64,000 bases of DNA from an uncultured Prevotellaceae bacterium (GCA_902789415.1 CADAOD010000004.1:30442-94441); one strand, 5' to 3'. Positions 17,988-27,622 are shown, counted from the stretch's first letter. Notes: generated from the sequence alone by a model not told the origin. Translations and numbers: made by a program.

Positions 17988-18787
17988 CGGGTGAGCTGAT
18001 AAGTGATTACTGCTACACCGATGATGGCGCAATAAATTCCAAAGTAAACCAGCTTACCCTTCTTAACCAGGTTAATCATCAGCTTGCAGGCAAAGCAACC
18101 CGACAGGAATGCAGCCACAAAACCAACAATCATGGGAACCAAGCCGATGCTATCGCTTACAACCTCGTCGCCCTTCATGGCCTTCAGCACATCCAGCAGG
18201 GCCTCGCCCAGGATAGGAGGAATAACCATCAGGAATGAGAACTGAGCCAGTTTCTCTTTCTTATCACCCAGCATCAGACCGGTAGCAATGGTAGAACCCG
18301 AGCGCGACAGTCCTGGCAGCACGGCACAAGCCTGAGCCAGACCGATAACAAAAGCATCCCACATTGAGATATGCTCCTTTACACGGGGCTTGGCATAGTA
18401 CGAGAAGATAAGCAGAACCGAGGTAACGCACAGCATCACACCTACAATCAGCAAGCCAGCACCAAATGCCTCTTCTACCTTATCCTTAAAAAATACACCT
18501 ACGATACCTACAGGAATCATCGATACCACAATGTTCAGGGCGTATTTCGTCTCGGCATTCATCTCAAACTTAAACAGTCCCTTCAGAATCCAGTCAATCT
18601 CCTTCCACAGGATAACCAGTGTACTCAGTACGGTTGCCACGTGTACAGCTACAGTAAACTGCAGGTTGTCGGCACCATCAATAGCAAAGAAGTTTGAGAG
18701 AATAGTGAGGTGACCACTCGAACTAACAGGCAGATACTCTGTGAGTCCCTGCACCAAACCAAGAATCAAAGCTTGAATCCAATCCAT
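17984..18787 (-). CDS. uppP: undecaprenyl-diphosphate phosphatase
   Basis: A 267-residue polytopic membrane enzyme that recycles the lipid carrier for peptidoglycan and other surface polymers. The two catalytic blocks are [14 protein letters not shown] near residue 16 and [13 protein letters not shown] near residue 160. About eight membrane helices are seen. It sits between a DUF3098 gene (5 bases upstream) and truB (4-base overlap), in a compact housekeeping operon starting at ftsX. Confidence 0.96.
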   Translation of the reverse strand: MDWIQALILGLVQGLTEYLPVSSSGHLTILSNFFAIDGADNLQFTVAVHVATVLSTLVILWKEIDWILKGLFKFEMNAETKYALNIVVSMIPVGIVGVFFKDKVEEAFGAGLLIVGVMLCVTSVLLIFSYYAKPRVKEHISMWDAFVIGLAQACAVLPGLSRSGSTIATGLMLGDKKEKLAQFSFLMVIPPILGEALLDVLKAMKGDEVVSDSIGLVPMIVGFVAAFLSGCFACKLMINLVKKGKLVYFGIYCAIIGVAVITYQLTR

Positions 18788-18792
18788 ATTAT

Positions 18793-19023
18793 TTATTCCT
18801 TATCTTTAGGTTTACGAACTACGGCATAAATCATCGATACAAAGCCGAACAAACATACCACAGGAGCCACCTTGATGCGGCGCACGCTGAAGATGTCAGG
18901 TTCGAATGCGGTATCGGTAGAGTTAGGACCTACCATCAGCAAAAAGCCTATTACTACGATGGCCATGCCGATTGCCAACAATATAAAGTTGGTCTTATCG
19001 AATGCAAAATTCTTATTATCCAT
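18793..19023 (-). CDS. DUF3098 family small membrane protein
   Basis: A 76-residue protein with two membrane helices (about residues 10-30 and 50-68). FAFDKTNF at the start and the Asp-Ile-Phe-Ser-xRRI segment between the helices match DUF3098, a family found between ftsX and uppP in many Bacteroidota. I use the ATG at 19023 (MDNKNF) rather than one four codons upstream, because the upstream bases belong to a short repeat. The function is unknown; the position suggests a link to cell-envelope growth. Confidence 0.85.
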   Translation of the reverse strand: MDNKNFAFDKTNFILLAIGMAIVVIGFLLMVGPNSTDTAFEPDIFSVRRIKVAPVVCLFGFVSMIYAVVRKPKDKE

Positions 19024-19056
19024 TATAATTGTCAATTATCAACTTTCAACTATCAA
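19024..19056 (-). repeat. TTGATAG-type heptamer repeat between ftsX and the DUF3098 gene
   Basis: On the minus strand the gap reads as successive 7-base units TTGATAG, TTGAAAG, TTGATAA, TTGACAA directly before the DUF3098 start. It fills the whole gap between the two genes. Confidence 0.75.
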
Positions 19057-19935
19057 CTAAATCTTATACAGTTCTCCTGCCGACATACGCAGGAACTTGT
19101 TTACCGAGATATACGAGCAGGCCGCGGTAATAATGATACCAAACAGCAGCACAGCCACAGCCGTGATGGTAAGCTCGCGCCAGGTAATAATGCTGATGAT
19201 GTTGGGCTCGTAATAGTAGAGCGCATACACACAGCCGCCCAGCACAGCTATGGCTATCAAGGCTGCTATCACACCAACAAACAAAGCCTGCTTCATAAAC
19301 GGCTTACGGATAAAGCCCCACGAGGCACCCACCAGTTTCATGGTATGAATGATGAAACGGCGAGAGTACACACTCAGCCTAACGGTGTTGTTAATCAGCG
19401 AGAACGACACAAACGTCAACAGCACGGCCAGCGCCAGCAGCACCAGATTAACCTTGGTAAGATTGCGGTTCACACTGTCCATCAGGTCAACCTGATAGGC
19501 CACATCCGTAATCTTCGGGTTCTTCTGCAGCTCACGGGCAATCCACTTCAACGAGTCGCGGTTGGCATAATCAGAATGCAACTGCAGCTCGAGTGTGGCA
19601 GGGAACGGGTTTACGCCTAAGAACTCCGACGGGTCGGACCCCATGGCCTCGCTCTGCTCCTTCAGTGCCTGCTCTTTACTAATGTAATCGATGTTACGCG
19701 AATAGGGACGATGATAAAGGTCGCGACACAACAGTTTTGCGCCGTTAACCGATACATCATCGCTCAGCATCACCGTCACTGTGAGATTCTCTTTCACCCA
19801 CTGCGACAGATTACGAGAGGTTTGGACTGAAAGCACCACCAGTCCAAGTAAAACCAGCACCATCGCCGTACTAATGCAAAGTGTTACTAACTGCACACCA
19901 CGACGGTTGCCAGCATCTTTTTTTCGTTTTTTCAT
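19057..19935 (-). CDS. ftsX: cell division protein FtsX
   Basis: A protein of about 292 residues with the FtsX layout: a cytoplasmic basic N-terminus (MKKRKKDAGNRRG), a first membrane helix near residues 20-40, an extracytoplasmic domain, and three C-terminal helices with the FtsX/MacB permease fold. FtsX works with the ATPase FtsE to control peptidoglycan hydrolases at the division site. No ftsE gene is next to it. I place the start at 19935, because a longer frame would begin upstream of the promoter at 19968-19976. Confidence 0.9.
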   Translation of the reverse strand: MKKRKKDAGNRRGVQLVTLCISTAMVLVLLGLVVLSVQTSRNLSQWVKENLTVTVMLSDDVSVNGAKLLCRDLYHRPYSRNIDYISKEQALKEQSEAMGSDPSEFLGVNPFPATLELQLHSDYANRDSLKWIARELQKNPKITDVAYQVDLMDSVNRNLTKVNLVLLALAVLLTFVSFSLINNTVRLSVYSRRFIIHTMKLVGASWGFIRKPFMKQALFVGVIAALIAIAVLGGCVYALYYYEPNIISIITWRELTITAVAVLLFGIIITAACSYISVNKFLRMSAGELYKI

Positions 19936-19967
19936 TAATTTACGTACGTAAAAATTCGAATTCGGCT

Positions 19968-20029
19968 GCAAAGTTACACAAAAATTTAGACATAAGCACA
20001 TAAGTACATATATTTTTTTGTAATTTTGC
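19968..20029. promoter_or_regulatory. divergent promoters for ftsX and the radical SAM gene
   Basis: TAACTTTGC on the minus strand (19976-19968) faces ftsX; TAATTTTGC on the plus strand (20021-20029) faces the radical SAM gene. The plus-strand box ends only 7 bases before the ATG at 20037. Confidence 0.65.
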
Positions 20030-20036
20030 AGCCGTT

Positions 20037-20813
20037 ATGAGTACAATTATTTATCCTTCGCCCATTTTTGGGCCTGTTCACAGTCGCCGACTGGGCATTT
20101 CGCTCGGTATCAACCTGTTGCCAGCCGACGGCAAGGTATGCAGTTTCGACTGCATTTATTGCGAGTGTGGTTTTAACGAGGACCATCGCCCCACCCTGCC
20201 CATGCCTACACGTCAGGAGGTAGCCGAGAAACTCGAGGTTAAGTTGCAGCAGATGGCGACCGACGGAAAGTTGCCCGATGTGCTAACCTTTGCCGGTAAT
20301 GGCGAGCCCACCTGCCATCCACATTTTGCCGAGATTATCGATGATGTCATCCGTCTGCGTAATCAGTATTGCCCCCAAGCCAAGGTGTCGGTACTCAGCA
20401 ATTCTACCATGATTCACCGTCAGCAGGTACACGACGCGCTGATGAAGGTAGATAACAACATTTTAAAACTCGATACCGTTGATCCTTTATATATTAATAA
20501 GGTAGATCATCCCAACGGCACCTACGATGTAGCCCAGATTATCGACCGTTTGAAAGCCTTTAACGGTCATGTGATTATCCAGACGATGTTTATGCGCGGC
20601 CAGTGCCAAGGCGAGAGTGTGGATAACACCGGCGAGGAATACGTAGTCCCCTGGTTAGAAGCCGTTAAAGCCATCAAGCCCCAGCAGGTGATGATTTACA
20701 CCATCGACCGCGAGACACCCGCCCAAGGCTTAGAGAAAGCCACCCACGAGCAACTCGACGCCATCCGCGACCGCGTCATCGCCGCCGGCATCCCCTGCAC
20801 CGCATCGTATTAA
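20037..20813 (+). CDS. radical SAM protein with CxxxCxxC cluster
   Basis: A 258-residue radical SAM enzyme of the COG0731 type. FGPVHSRRLGISLGINLLP leads into CSFDCIYC, whose three cysteines bind the 4Fe-4S cluster; TFAGNGEPTCHP near residue 82 is the SAM-binding GNGEPT motif. The reaction is not known. The conserved N-terminal motif begins at residue 11, so the ATG at 20037 is the natural start, although it lies only 7 bases after the -7 box and so may be used on a leaderless mRNA. A strong bidirectional terminator follows. Confidence 0.9.
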   Translation: MSTIIYPSPIFGPVHSRRLGISLGINLLPADGKVCSFDCIYCECGFNEDHRPTLPMPTRQEVAEKLEVKLQQMATDGKLPDVLTFAGNGEPTCHPHFAEIIDDVIRLRNQYCPQAKVSVLSNSTMIHRQQVHDALMKVDNNILKLDTVDPLYINKVDHPNGTYDVAQIIDRLKAFNGHVIIQTMFMRGQCQGESVDNTGEEYVVPWLEAVKAIKPQQVMIYTIDRETPAQGLEKATHEQLDAIRDRVIAAGIPCTASY

Positions 20814-20839
20814 GATTTAGGATAATAGCCATAAAAAAA

Positions 20840-20870
20840 AATCCCTCAGCTTGTGATGAGCTGAGGGATT
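20840..20870. terminator. bidirectional terminator
   Basis: AATCCCTCAGCT (20840-20851) and AGCTGAGGGATT (20859-20870) form a perfect 12-bp stem with a 7-base loop, with an A run on the left and T-rich sequence on the right. It serves the convergent radical SAM and LpxA-type genes. Confidence 0.9.
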
Positions 20871-20873
20871 TGT

Positions 20874-21653
20874 TTATTTACACATGATACCGCGTTTGGT
20901 ATTCTCAAGGAATGTGACGATGTTGCGGATTTCAGGGCCGTCGGGCACCTGTTCCTTAATCTGATTGATGACATCAAACACACTCGTCTTTCCATGGAAC
21001 AGCAGACGATAGGCATTGGCAATATGCTTCTGCACTTTGGGGTCTATCTCCGCATAATTCATCATCGTGGTGTTAGGACCTCCATATTCCATGGGCGAAC
21101 CACCGGCAATCACATAGGGAGGCACATCATGCGAGAAAGTGCATCCTGCCTGAATAAGTGACAGGTCGCCAGCACGGGTATTGGCATTCTGGATGGCACC
21201 AGAAGAGAAAATAACACCATTGCCAATCTCACAGTCGCCAGCAATCTTAGTGCCATAACCAAACACACAGTTATTACCCACCACTGTATCATGACTGATA
21301 TGAGTTCCCTCAAGCAGGAAGTTATGACTGCCTATCTTGGTAACACCATCCTTGTTGGTACCACGGTTGATAACCACATTCTCACGAATCACGTTGTTAT
21401 CGCCAATCTCCACATACGACTTGGCACCACGGAAGTTGAAATCCTGAGGCAGAGCCGCAATAACAGAACCTTGATGGATCTTATTGCTCTTACCGATACG
21501 TGAACCGTCGAGGATGCTTACGAAGGGGAAGATAATGCAGTTGTCACCTATCACAACATCGTCTTCGATATATACGAAGGGGAATATCTTACAGTTGTCG
21601 CCAATCTTCGCCTTGGGCGATATCTCAGCTTTTGGACTTATTTCACTTGCCAT
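20874..21653 (-). CDS. lpxA: LpxA-type acyl-ACP:UDP-N-acetylglucosamine O-acyltransferase
   Basis: A 259-residue left-handed beta-helix acyltransferase with many hexapeptide repeats (IGDNCKIFPFVYIEDD, VVIGDN). NNVIRENVVINRGT and the EGTHISHDTVVGNN block, with the His expected to be catalytic, match LpxA, which starts lipid A synthesis by adding a 3-hydroxyacyl chain to UDP-GlcNAc. The C-terminal helical part is present. It is the last gene of the efflux operon and not next to other lipid A genes, so it may be a second, specialised copy. Family is sure, exact substrate is not. Confidence 0.8.
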   Translation of the reverse strand: MASEISPKAEISPKAKIGDNCKIFPFVYIEDDVVIGDNCIIFPFVSILDGSRIGKSNKIHQGSVIAALPQDFNFRGAKSYVEIGDNNVIRENVVINRGTNKDGVTKIGSHNFLLEGTHISHDTVVGNNCVFGYGTKIAGDCEIGNGVIFSSGAIQNANTRAGDLSLIQAGCTFSHDVPPYVIAGGSPMEYGGPNTTMMNYAEIDPKVQKHIANAYRLLFHGKTSVFDVINQIKEQVPDGPEIRNIVTFLENTKRGIMCK

Positions 21654-21686
21654 AACTATTCACTATTCTTAGTTCAACATACATTA

Positions 21687-23066
21687 TTACTTCGCACCAC
21701 CGCCAAGGGCCTGATAAAGACTTACTACAGCTTGCATCTTTGAGAGCTGATCAGCAACTTCGCTTATCTCCGCATTAAGCAGATTACTCTGGGCAGTGAT
21801 AACCTCAAGGTAGGTGGTATTGCTTGACGACTCCATCAATCTCTTGGTATCCTCAACATTCTTCTGCAATACAGCCACACGCTTACCATCAAGCTCAGCC
21901 TTCTGACTATAAGAATTGTAGGCTACGAGAGCATTAGAAACCTCGTTACCTGCTTTATAGATAGAGTTCTGCCAAGTGTTATAGGCCTGTTCGTACTGCA
22001 TCTTTGCCACCTTCAGGCCTGCCACAATCTGTCCGTGCTGGAAGATAGGCTGAACCAGTGAACCTACAGCAGAGAGGAGCCACTTTCCTGGATTTACCAT
22101 GCCATTATTGTTGGTAAAGGCAGCAGTACCAGTGATGGTAATGTTCGGATAGAAGCGGCTTCGAGCAGTCTCAACATCGTAGAAGCACTGTGCCAGTGCC
22201 ATCTCATTGGCATGAACATCTGCACGATTAGCCAGCATCTGAATACCTACACCTGTAGCAAACTCAGCAGGCAGATTCTGCTCGGCAAAATTTCCACGAG
22301 GAATGGCCTGACCTGGCTGTCCCAACAACAGCGAGAGAGAATTCTCGGTCTCACGCATCTGGCGCTGCAGATCGACATGCTGTGCCTGAACCTGATAATA
22401 GGCAGCCTCGGCACTCTGTACAGCCGTAGAGCGATAACCTGCACGGTTCTCATGCATGAACTGCATCTTCTCCCAAGTCTCCTTGGTGAGCTGCTCCATG
22501 TCGGTCACAATCTCCAGCTGACGGTCAATCATGAGCAGGGTATAATATAGATTAGCTATACCAGAGATGATATTAGTCTTTACTACCGTCTGATAATCCT
22601 TTGTGGCGATGAGCTGCATCTGAGCAGAACGCTTAGCACTGAGCAAGTTGCCAAACAGATCAACATTCCAGCTGGCTGATACTGGCAGCTGATAAGCCTT
22701 TGTGGCAGCAGCACCGTCGAATGAGGTGAGTGTGCCCTGAGGGCTCAGAGCTACAGATGGCAAGAAAGCCAGTTTGGCTACCTTCAGCGCCTCATTAACC
22801 ATCTTCACATTCAAGGCTGCATTGAGCAGGTCGGGATTATTATCCAATCCCTGCTGGATAAGTGCCTGCAACTGCGGATCGGTAAATACCGTGCGCCAAG
22901 GCAGATTGCCGAAAGAGGTTGTGTCCTGCACGGCCAGGGTGTCGGTGAGCGACTGTGTGTCGCGCACCAATCCCTTCGTGTCCACATCAGGACGCTCGTA
23001 CTTATTATAGAGTCCGCAACTTGACAACAGCACTGCTGCAGACATCATGATCATTATCTTCTTCAT
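21687..23066 (-). CDS. RND efflux outer-membrane factor (OprM/NodT-like lipoprotein)
   Basis: About 460 residues with a lipoprotein signal (LLSSC near residue 17), then two repeated outer-membrane efflux protein domains with long coiled helices. It forms the TolC-like exit duct of the tripartite pump encoded by the two genes upstream. The ATG at 23066 (MKKIMIMM) lies just before the RND stop, so translation is probably coupled; a start 6 codons earlier would lie inside the RND gene. Confidence 0.93.
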   Translation of the reverse strand: MKKIMIMMSAAVLLSSCGLYNKYERPDVDTKGLVRDTQSLTDTLAVQDTTSFGNLPWRTVFTDPQLQALIQQGLDNNPDLLNAALNVKMVNEALKVAKLAFLPSVALSPQGTLTSFDGAAATKAYQLPVSASWNVDLFGNLLSAKRSAQMQLIATKDYQTVVKTNIISGIANLYYTLLMIDRQLEIVTDMEQLTKETWEKMQFMHENRAGYRSTAVQSAEAAYYQVQAQHVDLQRQMRETENSLSLLLGQPGQAIPRGNFAEQNLPAEFATGVGIQMLANRADVHANEMALAQCFYDVETARSRFYPNITITGTAAFTNNNGMVNPGKWLLSAVGSLVQPIFQHGQIVAGLKVAKMQYEQAYNTWQNSIYKAGNEVSNALVAYNSYSQKAELDGKRVAVLQKNVEDTKRLMESSSNTTYLEVITAQSNLLNAEISEVADQLSKMQAVVSLYQALGGGAK

Positions 23067-23067
23067 A

Positions 23068-26000
23068 TTATTTCTCAATCTCATAATCTACTGGTTTAGA
23101 ATGTGCATACTGAGCCAGCTCGGCTGCCACCTCAGCGTTCTCCTCATCCTCGAACTTGATCGGGCTGATCTTCTCCTGGATAGACTGGAAGATGACGAAC
23201 AGTGTGGGCACGACAAACAGCTGCAACAGCGTACCTATCAACATACCACCCACGGCAGCGGCACCCAGTGTCTGGTTACCATTCTTACCTACACCGCTGG
23301 CAAACATCATTGGCAGCAGACCGATAACCATGGCCAGTGAGGTCATCAGGATAGGACGCAGACGGGCTGCAGCACCCAGCACGGCCGACCAACTGATGGC
23401 CATACCCGTCTGGCGGCGCTCAAGTGCGAACTGCACAATCAGGATAGCGTTTTTAGCCAACAGACCAATCAGCATGATGAGCGAGATCTGCATGTAGATA
23501 TCGTTAGCATGACCGAACATCTGTGTGAACAAGAAACAGCCTGCCAGTCCGAAAGGTACAGAGAGTACTACCGACAGCGGCAGCACATACGACTCATACT
23601 GTGCCGACAAAATGAGATAGATGAACACGAAACAGAGCAGGAAGATGATACCTGTGGTATTTGAAGCCTTAGCCTCCTCACGTGTCAGACCTGAATAGTC
23701 GTAGGTATAACCCGAAGGCAACATCTGCTTTCCTACCTCATCAATGGCTTTCAGCGCCTCACCGGTAGAATAGCCGTTGGCCACCGTACCTGTTACGTTG
23801 ATAGAGGTGAACAGGTTGAAGCGGTTGATGTTCATAGGACCATAGACACGCTCCAGATTACAGAACTCCTGGATGGGCGACATGCCGGCGGGAGTGCGTA
23901 CATATATACTATTAAGCGACTCAGGCGTCATACGCGACTCAGGCGAACCCTGAATCATCACACGGTAGAGCTTACCAAACGAATTGAAGTTAGAGCCATA
24001 CAGACCACCATAGTATCCCTGCAGAGTGGTGAGCACAGTGGTTGGCGAGATGCCAGCCTGCTTACACTTGGCCACATCCACGTGAACCATGTACTGAGGA
24101 TAACCTGGGTTATAAGATGTCTGAGCAGTCTGGAACTCAGGACGCTTGTTGAGCTCGGCCAGGAAGTCCTTCACTACACCGAAGAACTTGTTCAGGTCGC
24201 CACCAGTACGGTCCTGCATCACCAGCGAAATACCCGAGTTGGCAGAGAATCCAGGAATCATTGGGGGCGCGAATGCCAGGATCTGAGCATCCTTAATCTG
24301 GGCTGTCTTGATGAATATCTGTGCTATCACACCTGTGGCATCATAAGGATTGATGAAGAAGCGATAGATACCATCGCCCTGCCACAAACCAGAGAGTTTC
24401 CACCAGAATCCTTTCTGACGCTCCTCGAAGGGCTTCAGCTTGATGATAAACGTACCCTGGTCAGAACCAGCACCTGCAATAAAGTTATAACCCTGAACCA
24501 TCTCACGGTTCTTGATAGCAGGAATCTGCGACAGGATAGAATCAACCTGCAGCACGACCTCTTTGGTACGAGCCTCGGAAGTGGCAGGAGGCATAGAGAT
24601 GGTACAGAACAGCGTACCAGTATCCTCATCGGGCACCAGACCAGTCTTGGTAGTCACGAAGGTAACAGCCAGCACGATGATACCCACAACGACCGTACCG
24701 ATAATGGCCAATGGCTTGCGCACCAGTTTCTCGAGAATACCACGGTATTTAGCGGTTGTGGTTTCGAAAGCCACGTTGAACGACTGGTGGAAACGATCCA
24801 CGCGCGACATCTTCTTTTCGTGACCATCCTTATCGTGAGGTTTCAGGAACACAGCACACAAGGCTGGCGACAGTGTCAAGGCGTTCAGCGCAGAGATGAT
24901 AATACTGATAGCCATGGTTACACCGAACTCGCGATAGAAAGTACCCGAAGTACCACCGATGAACGATACAGGCACGAACACAGCTGCCATTACCAGTGTA
25001 ATAGAGATGATAGCGCCCGAGATTTCATTCATGGCATCGATAGAGGCAGTAAGCGAACTCTTATACCCCTGGTCGAGTTTGGCATGCACCGCCTCGACCA
25101 CCACGATGGCATCATCCACCACGATGGCGATAGCCAGCAGCAAGGCCGAGAGCACCAGCAGGTTGATAGAGAATCCCATCACATTGAGGAAGAAGAAAGT
25201 ACCCACCAGTGATACAGGAACGGCAATCAGCGGGATGAGCGTAGAGCGTATATCCTGCAGGAAGATATACACTACGAGGAACACCAGTGCCAATGTCATG
25301 AAGAGCGTGAACACCACCTCCTCGATAGAGGCATACAGGAACTCGGTAACATCATAGTTAACCTTGTATACCATGCCCGGCGGCATCAGTTTCTTCTGCG
25401 ACTCGAGCTCAGCCTTCACCTCCTTGGCTATCTGGTTGGCATTAGAGCCAGCCACCTGTTGAACCATCGTCATCACAGAAGGAATACCATTGTTTTTCAT
25501 CGATACCGAGTAGCCCTGACCACCCAGTTCAATCTTGGCCACATCCTTCAGTTTCAGAGTCTGACCATTGGCATCGCTCTTGATGACGATATTGCCAAAC
25601 TCCTCGGCCGTTCTGAAACGCCCCGTATAGCGCATGGCATACTCATAGGCCACATTGTCTGACTGCTGACCGAAGTTACCAGGTGCCGCCTCGACATTCT
25701 GTTCAGCCAGCACACCAGTAATATCGCTTGGCATCAGGCTGTACTGCTTCATCACCTCCGGCTTCAGCCATATACGCATGGCATAAGTCTTCTCTGAGAA
25801 GCTCGACGCATCACCCACGCCCTCGATACGCTTCAGGGCTGGAATAATATTGATGGCATTATAGTTGGTAAGGAACTCATCGTCATAACGACCATCAGAG
25901 GTAAGCGAGTACATGATGACCTGTGACGACTGACGCTTTACCACGCGCACACCAATCTGGTTAACCTCGGAAGGCAGCAGGGCTGTGGCCTGCGACACAC

Positions 26001-26328
26001 GGTTCTGCACGTTAACCGCACACATATCAGGATTGATGCCCTGACGGAACATCACCTGAATCATAGCCGAGCCTGGCGAAGCTGTAGAAGTGATGTAGTC
26101 CATGCCCTCAACACCGTTGATACTCTCCTCAAGCGGTGTCACCACGGCATTTTTCACAGTCTCAGCATCGGCACCAGGGTAGCTGGCAATCACCATAATA
26201 TTTGGTGGTGCAATATTGGGGTACTGCTCAATAGGCAGCGACACCAGTCCGATAAAACCCAGCAGTACGATGAGGATAGAGATCACCGTCGAAAGTACCG
26301 GGCGTTTTATAAAATTCGTAAAAGTCAT
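23068..26328 (-). CDS. RND family multidrug efflux permease (HAE1/AcrB-like)
   Basis: A 1086-residue inner-membrane pump. The N-terminus (FIKRPVLSTVISILIVLLGFIGL) and PIEQYPNIAPP are typical of AcrB-like transporters; VDDAIVVVEAV near residue 405 carries the proton-relay Asp pair of helix 4. Two halves, each with six helices and a large periplasmic loop, are seen. It exports drugs, detergents or other amphipaths using the proton gradient. A C-terminal extension of some 30 acidic residues follows the last helix. It lies between the adaptor and outer-membrane factor genes. Confidence 0.96.
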   Translation of the reverse strand: MTFTNFIKRPVLSTVISILIVLLGFIGLVSLPIEQYPNIAPPNIMVIASYPGADAETVKNAVVTPLEESINGVEGMDYITSTASPGSAMIQVMFRQGINPDMCAVNVQNRVSQATALLPSEVNQIGVRVVKRQSSQVIMYSLTSDGRYDDEFLTNYNAINIIPALKRIEGVGDASSFSEKTYAMRIWLKPEVMKQYSLMPSDITGVLAEQNVEAAPGNFGQQSDNVAYEYAMRYTGRFRTAEEFGNIVIKSDANGQTLKLKDVAKIELGGQGYSVSMKNNGIPSVMTMVQQVAGSNANQIAKEVKAELESQKKLMPPGMVYKVNYDVTEFLYASIEEVVFTLFMTLALVFLVVYIFLQDIRSTLIPLIAVPVSLVGTFFFLNVMGFSINLLVLSALLLAIAIVVDDAIVVVEAVHAKLDQGYKSSLTASIDAMNEISGAIISITLVMAAVFVPVSFIGGTSGTFYREFGVTMAISIIISALNALTLSPALCAVFLKPHDKDGHEKKMSRVDRFHQSFNVAFETTTAKYRGILEKLVRKPLAIIGTVVVGIIVLAVTFVTTKTGLVPDEDTGTLFCTISMPPATSEARTKEVVLQVDSILSQIPAIKNREMVQGYNFIAGAGSDQGTFIIKLKPFEERQKGFWWKLSGLWQGDGIYRFFINPYDATGVIAQIFIKTAQIKDAQILAFAPPMIPGFSANSGISLVMQDRTGGDLNKFFGVVKDFLAELNKRPEFQTAQTSYNPGYPQYMVHVDVAKCKQAGISPTTVLTTLQGYYGGLYGSNFNSFGKLYRVMIQGSPESRMTPESLNSIYVRTPAGMSPIQEFCNLERVYGPMNINRFNLFTSINVTGTVANGYSTGEALKAIDEVGKQMLPSGYTYDYSGLTREEAKASNTTGIIFLLCFVFIYLILSAQYESYVLPLSVVLSVPFGLAGCFLFTQMFGHANDIYMQISLIMLIGLLAKNAILIVQFALERRQTGMAISWSAVLGAAARLRPILMTSLAMVIGLLPMMFASGVGKNGNQTLGAAAVGGMLIGTLLQLFVVPTLFVIFQSIQEKISPIKFEDEENAEVAAELAQYAHSKPVDYEIEK

Positions 26329-26331
26329 TAT

Positions 26332-26361
26332 TTCTTAACTCTTAATTCTTAACTCTTAATT
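26332..26361 (-). repeat. TTAAGA-type heptamer repeat between adaptor and RND genes
   Basis: On the plus strand the gap reads TTAACTC TTAATTC TTAACTC TTAATTA, four 7-base units that fill the space between the two efflux genes. Confidence 0.75.
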
Positions 26362-27535
26362 ACTTCATAGCACCAACGATGTCACCGGCAGTCATAGCCT
26401 TAGCCTGCTCGTCGATCTTCTGCTGGTAGCGCTCAGGGGTGATAGGGACGATCTCCATACCATCGGTGAGTTTGGTAATTCCATTGGAAACATACTTATC
26501 ACCAGGCTTCAAACCTGTGGTAACCACATAGTTCATACCGTCGTTCTGTGGCGCAACGGTAATCTCGCTGTACTTCACCTTATTATCGGCACCCAGCAGG
26601 TAAACAAACTTCTTGTTCTGTACCTCAGAAACAGCCGACTGAGGGATGATGATAGCTGATGAAGTGCTGTGAGGAATAACGATAGCACCCGAACCACCAC
26701 TCTTCAGCACACGCTGAGGATTCTGGAACAGGGCAATCATCTGTACCGAACCGGTAGCAGCATCAATCACACCGCTCATCTTGGTTACAGTACCATCCAG
26801 ATTATACAAAGTACCATCGGCCAGCTTGAGCTTAACTGGTGGGAACTTTGATACGGCAGCGTTCTGACCACCTTCGCCCTTGCTCATCTCGAGGGCATCC
26901 TTCTCGGTTACCGAGAAATAAACCTCCATCGACGAGTTGTTTGATACGGTAGTGAGCACATTACCAGTGCTTACCAGAGCACCTACTTTATAAGGCAGAG
27001 TACCAACTACACCTGCAGCGGGACTCTTCACATAGCAGTAGCTCAGCATCTCCTTATTCGATGCCAACAGAGCCTCAGCCTGAGCTACCGATGCCTTGGC
27101 CTGCTCGTACTGATTGGTGGCCTGCTGCAACTCAAAGTCACCAATCACACCATTCTCGTGCAACTTCTGTGCGTTCTCATAGCTCAGCTTGGCAGTATTG
27201 AGCGAAGCCTTTGCTGTATTTACGCTAGCCTGTGCCTGGCGCACCTGAGCCTGATAGGTTACGTTATCAATCACAAACAACACCTGTCCAGCGCTCACAG
27301 TCTGACCTTCCTTCACGTTAACCTGAGTAATGAATCCAGCCACCTTTGGACTAATCTGTACATCCTGCACACCCTTGATGGTTGCGGGGTAAGTGGTCTG
27401 GGTTGTAGAACTCTGAGTACCTACCTCAACTACAGGGTACTCGTTGTCGCCAAAATTGGGGCGACCACCGCCACCACCGCATGACGACAAGATCAGCGAT
27501 GCAACGGTCATTACCAAAAACATTCTTTTCTTCAT
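26360..27535 (-). CDS. RND efflux periplasmic adaptor (membrane fusion protein)
   Basis: About 391 residues with a lipoprotein signal (LILSSCGGGGG, Cys near residue 18). The HlyD/AcrA fold follows: a split biotinyl-lipoyl domain (ISPKVAGFITQVNVKEGQTVSAGQVLF and the second half SPAAGVVGTLPYKVGALVS), an alpha-helical hairpin rich in Ala/Gln between them, and a beta-barrel. It links the RND pump to the outer-membrane duct. It is the first gene of the operon adaptor-RND-outer-membrane factor-LpxA type. I take MKKRMF at 27535 as the start. Confidence 0.94.
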   Translation of the reverse strand: MKKRMFLVMTVASLILSSCGGGGGRPNFGDNEYPVVEVGTQSSTTQTTYPATIKGVQDVQISPKVAGFITQVNVKEGQTVSAGQVLFVIDNVTYQAQVRQAQASVNTAKASLNTAKLSYENAQKLHENGVIGDFELQQATNQYEQAKASVAQAEALLASNKEMLSYCYVKSPAAGVVGTLPYKVGALVSTGNVLTTVSNNSSMEVYFSVTEKDALEMSKGEGGQNAAVSKFPPVKLKLADGTLYNLDGTVTKMSGVIDAATGSVQMIALFQNPQRVLKSGGSGAIVIPHSTSSAIIIPQSAVSEVQNKKFVYLLGADNKVKYSEITVAPQNDGMNYVVTTGLKPGDKYVSNGITKLTDGMEIVPITPERYQQKIDEQAKAMTAGDIVGAMK

Positions 27536-27574
27536 ACTAACTATCATGTATCTAATTTAATCCAAACACAATTC

Positions 27575-27622
27575 AACCCGAAAACTTTGCGTATTACGCG
27601 CGGTTTTCGGGTTGCAAAGATA
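27575..27622 (-). promoter_or_regulatory. efflux operon promoter overlapping a perfect palindromic hairpin
   Basis: The minus strand has TATCTTTGC at 27622-27614. Directly downstream, at the likely RNA start, AACCCGAAAAC (27575-27585) and GTTTTCGGGTT (27603-27613) form an 11-bp perfect inverted repeat, with an inner GCGTA/TACGC stem. It could be a repressor operator or a 5' hairpin that stabilises the mRNA. Confidence 0.6.

Noticed and set aside
19024-19056. Transcription terminator between ftsX and the DUF3098 gene
   Set aside because: The sequence is a direct tandem of 7-base units, not an inverted repeat, and has no T run.
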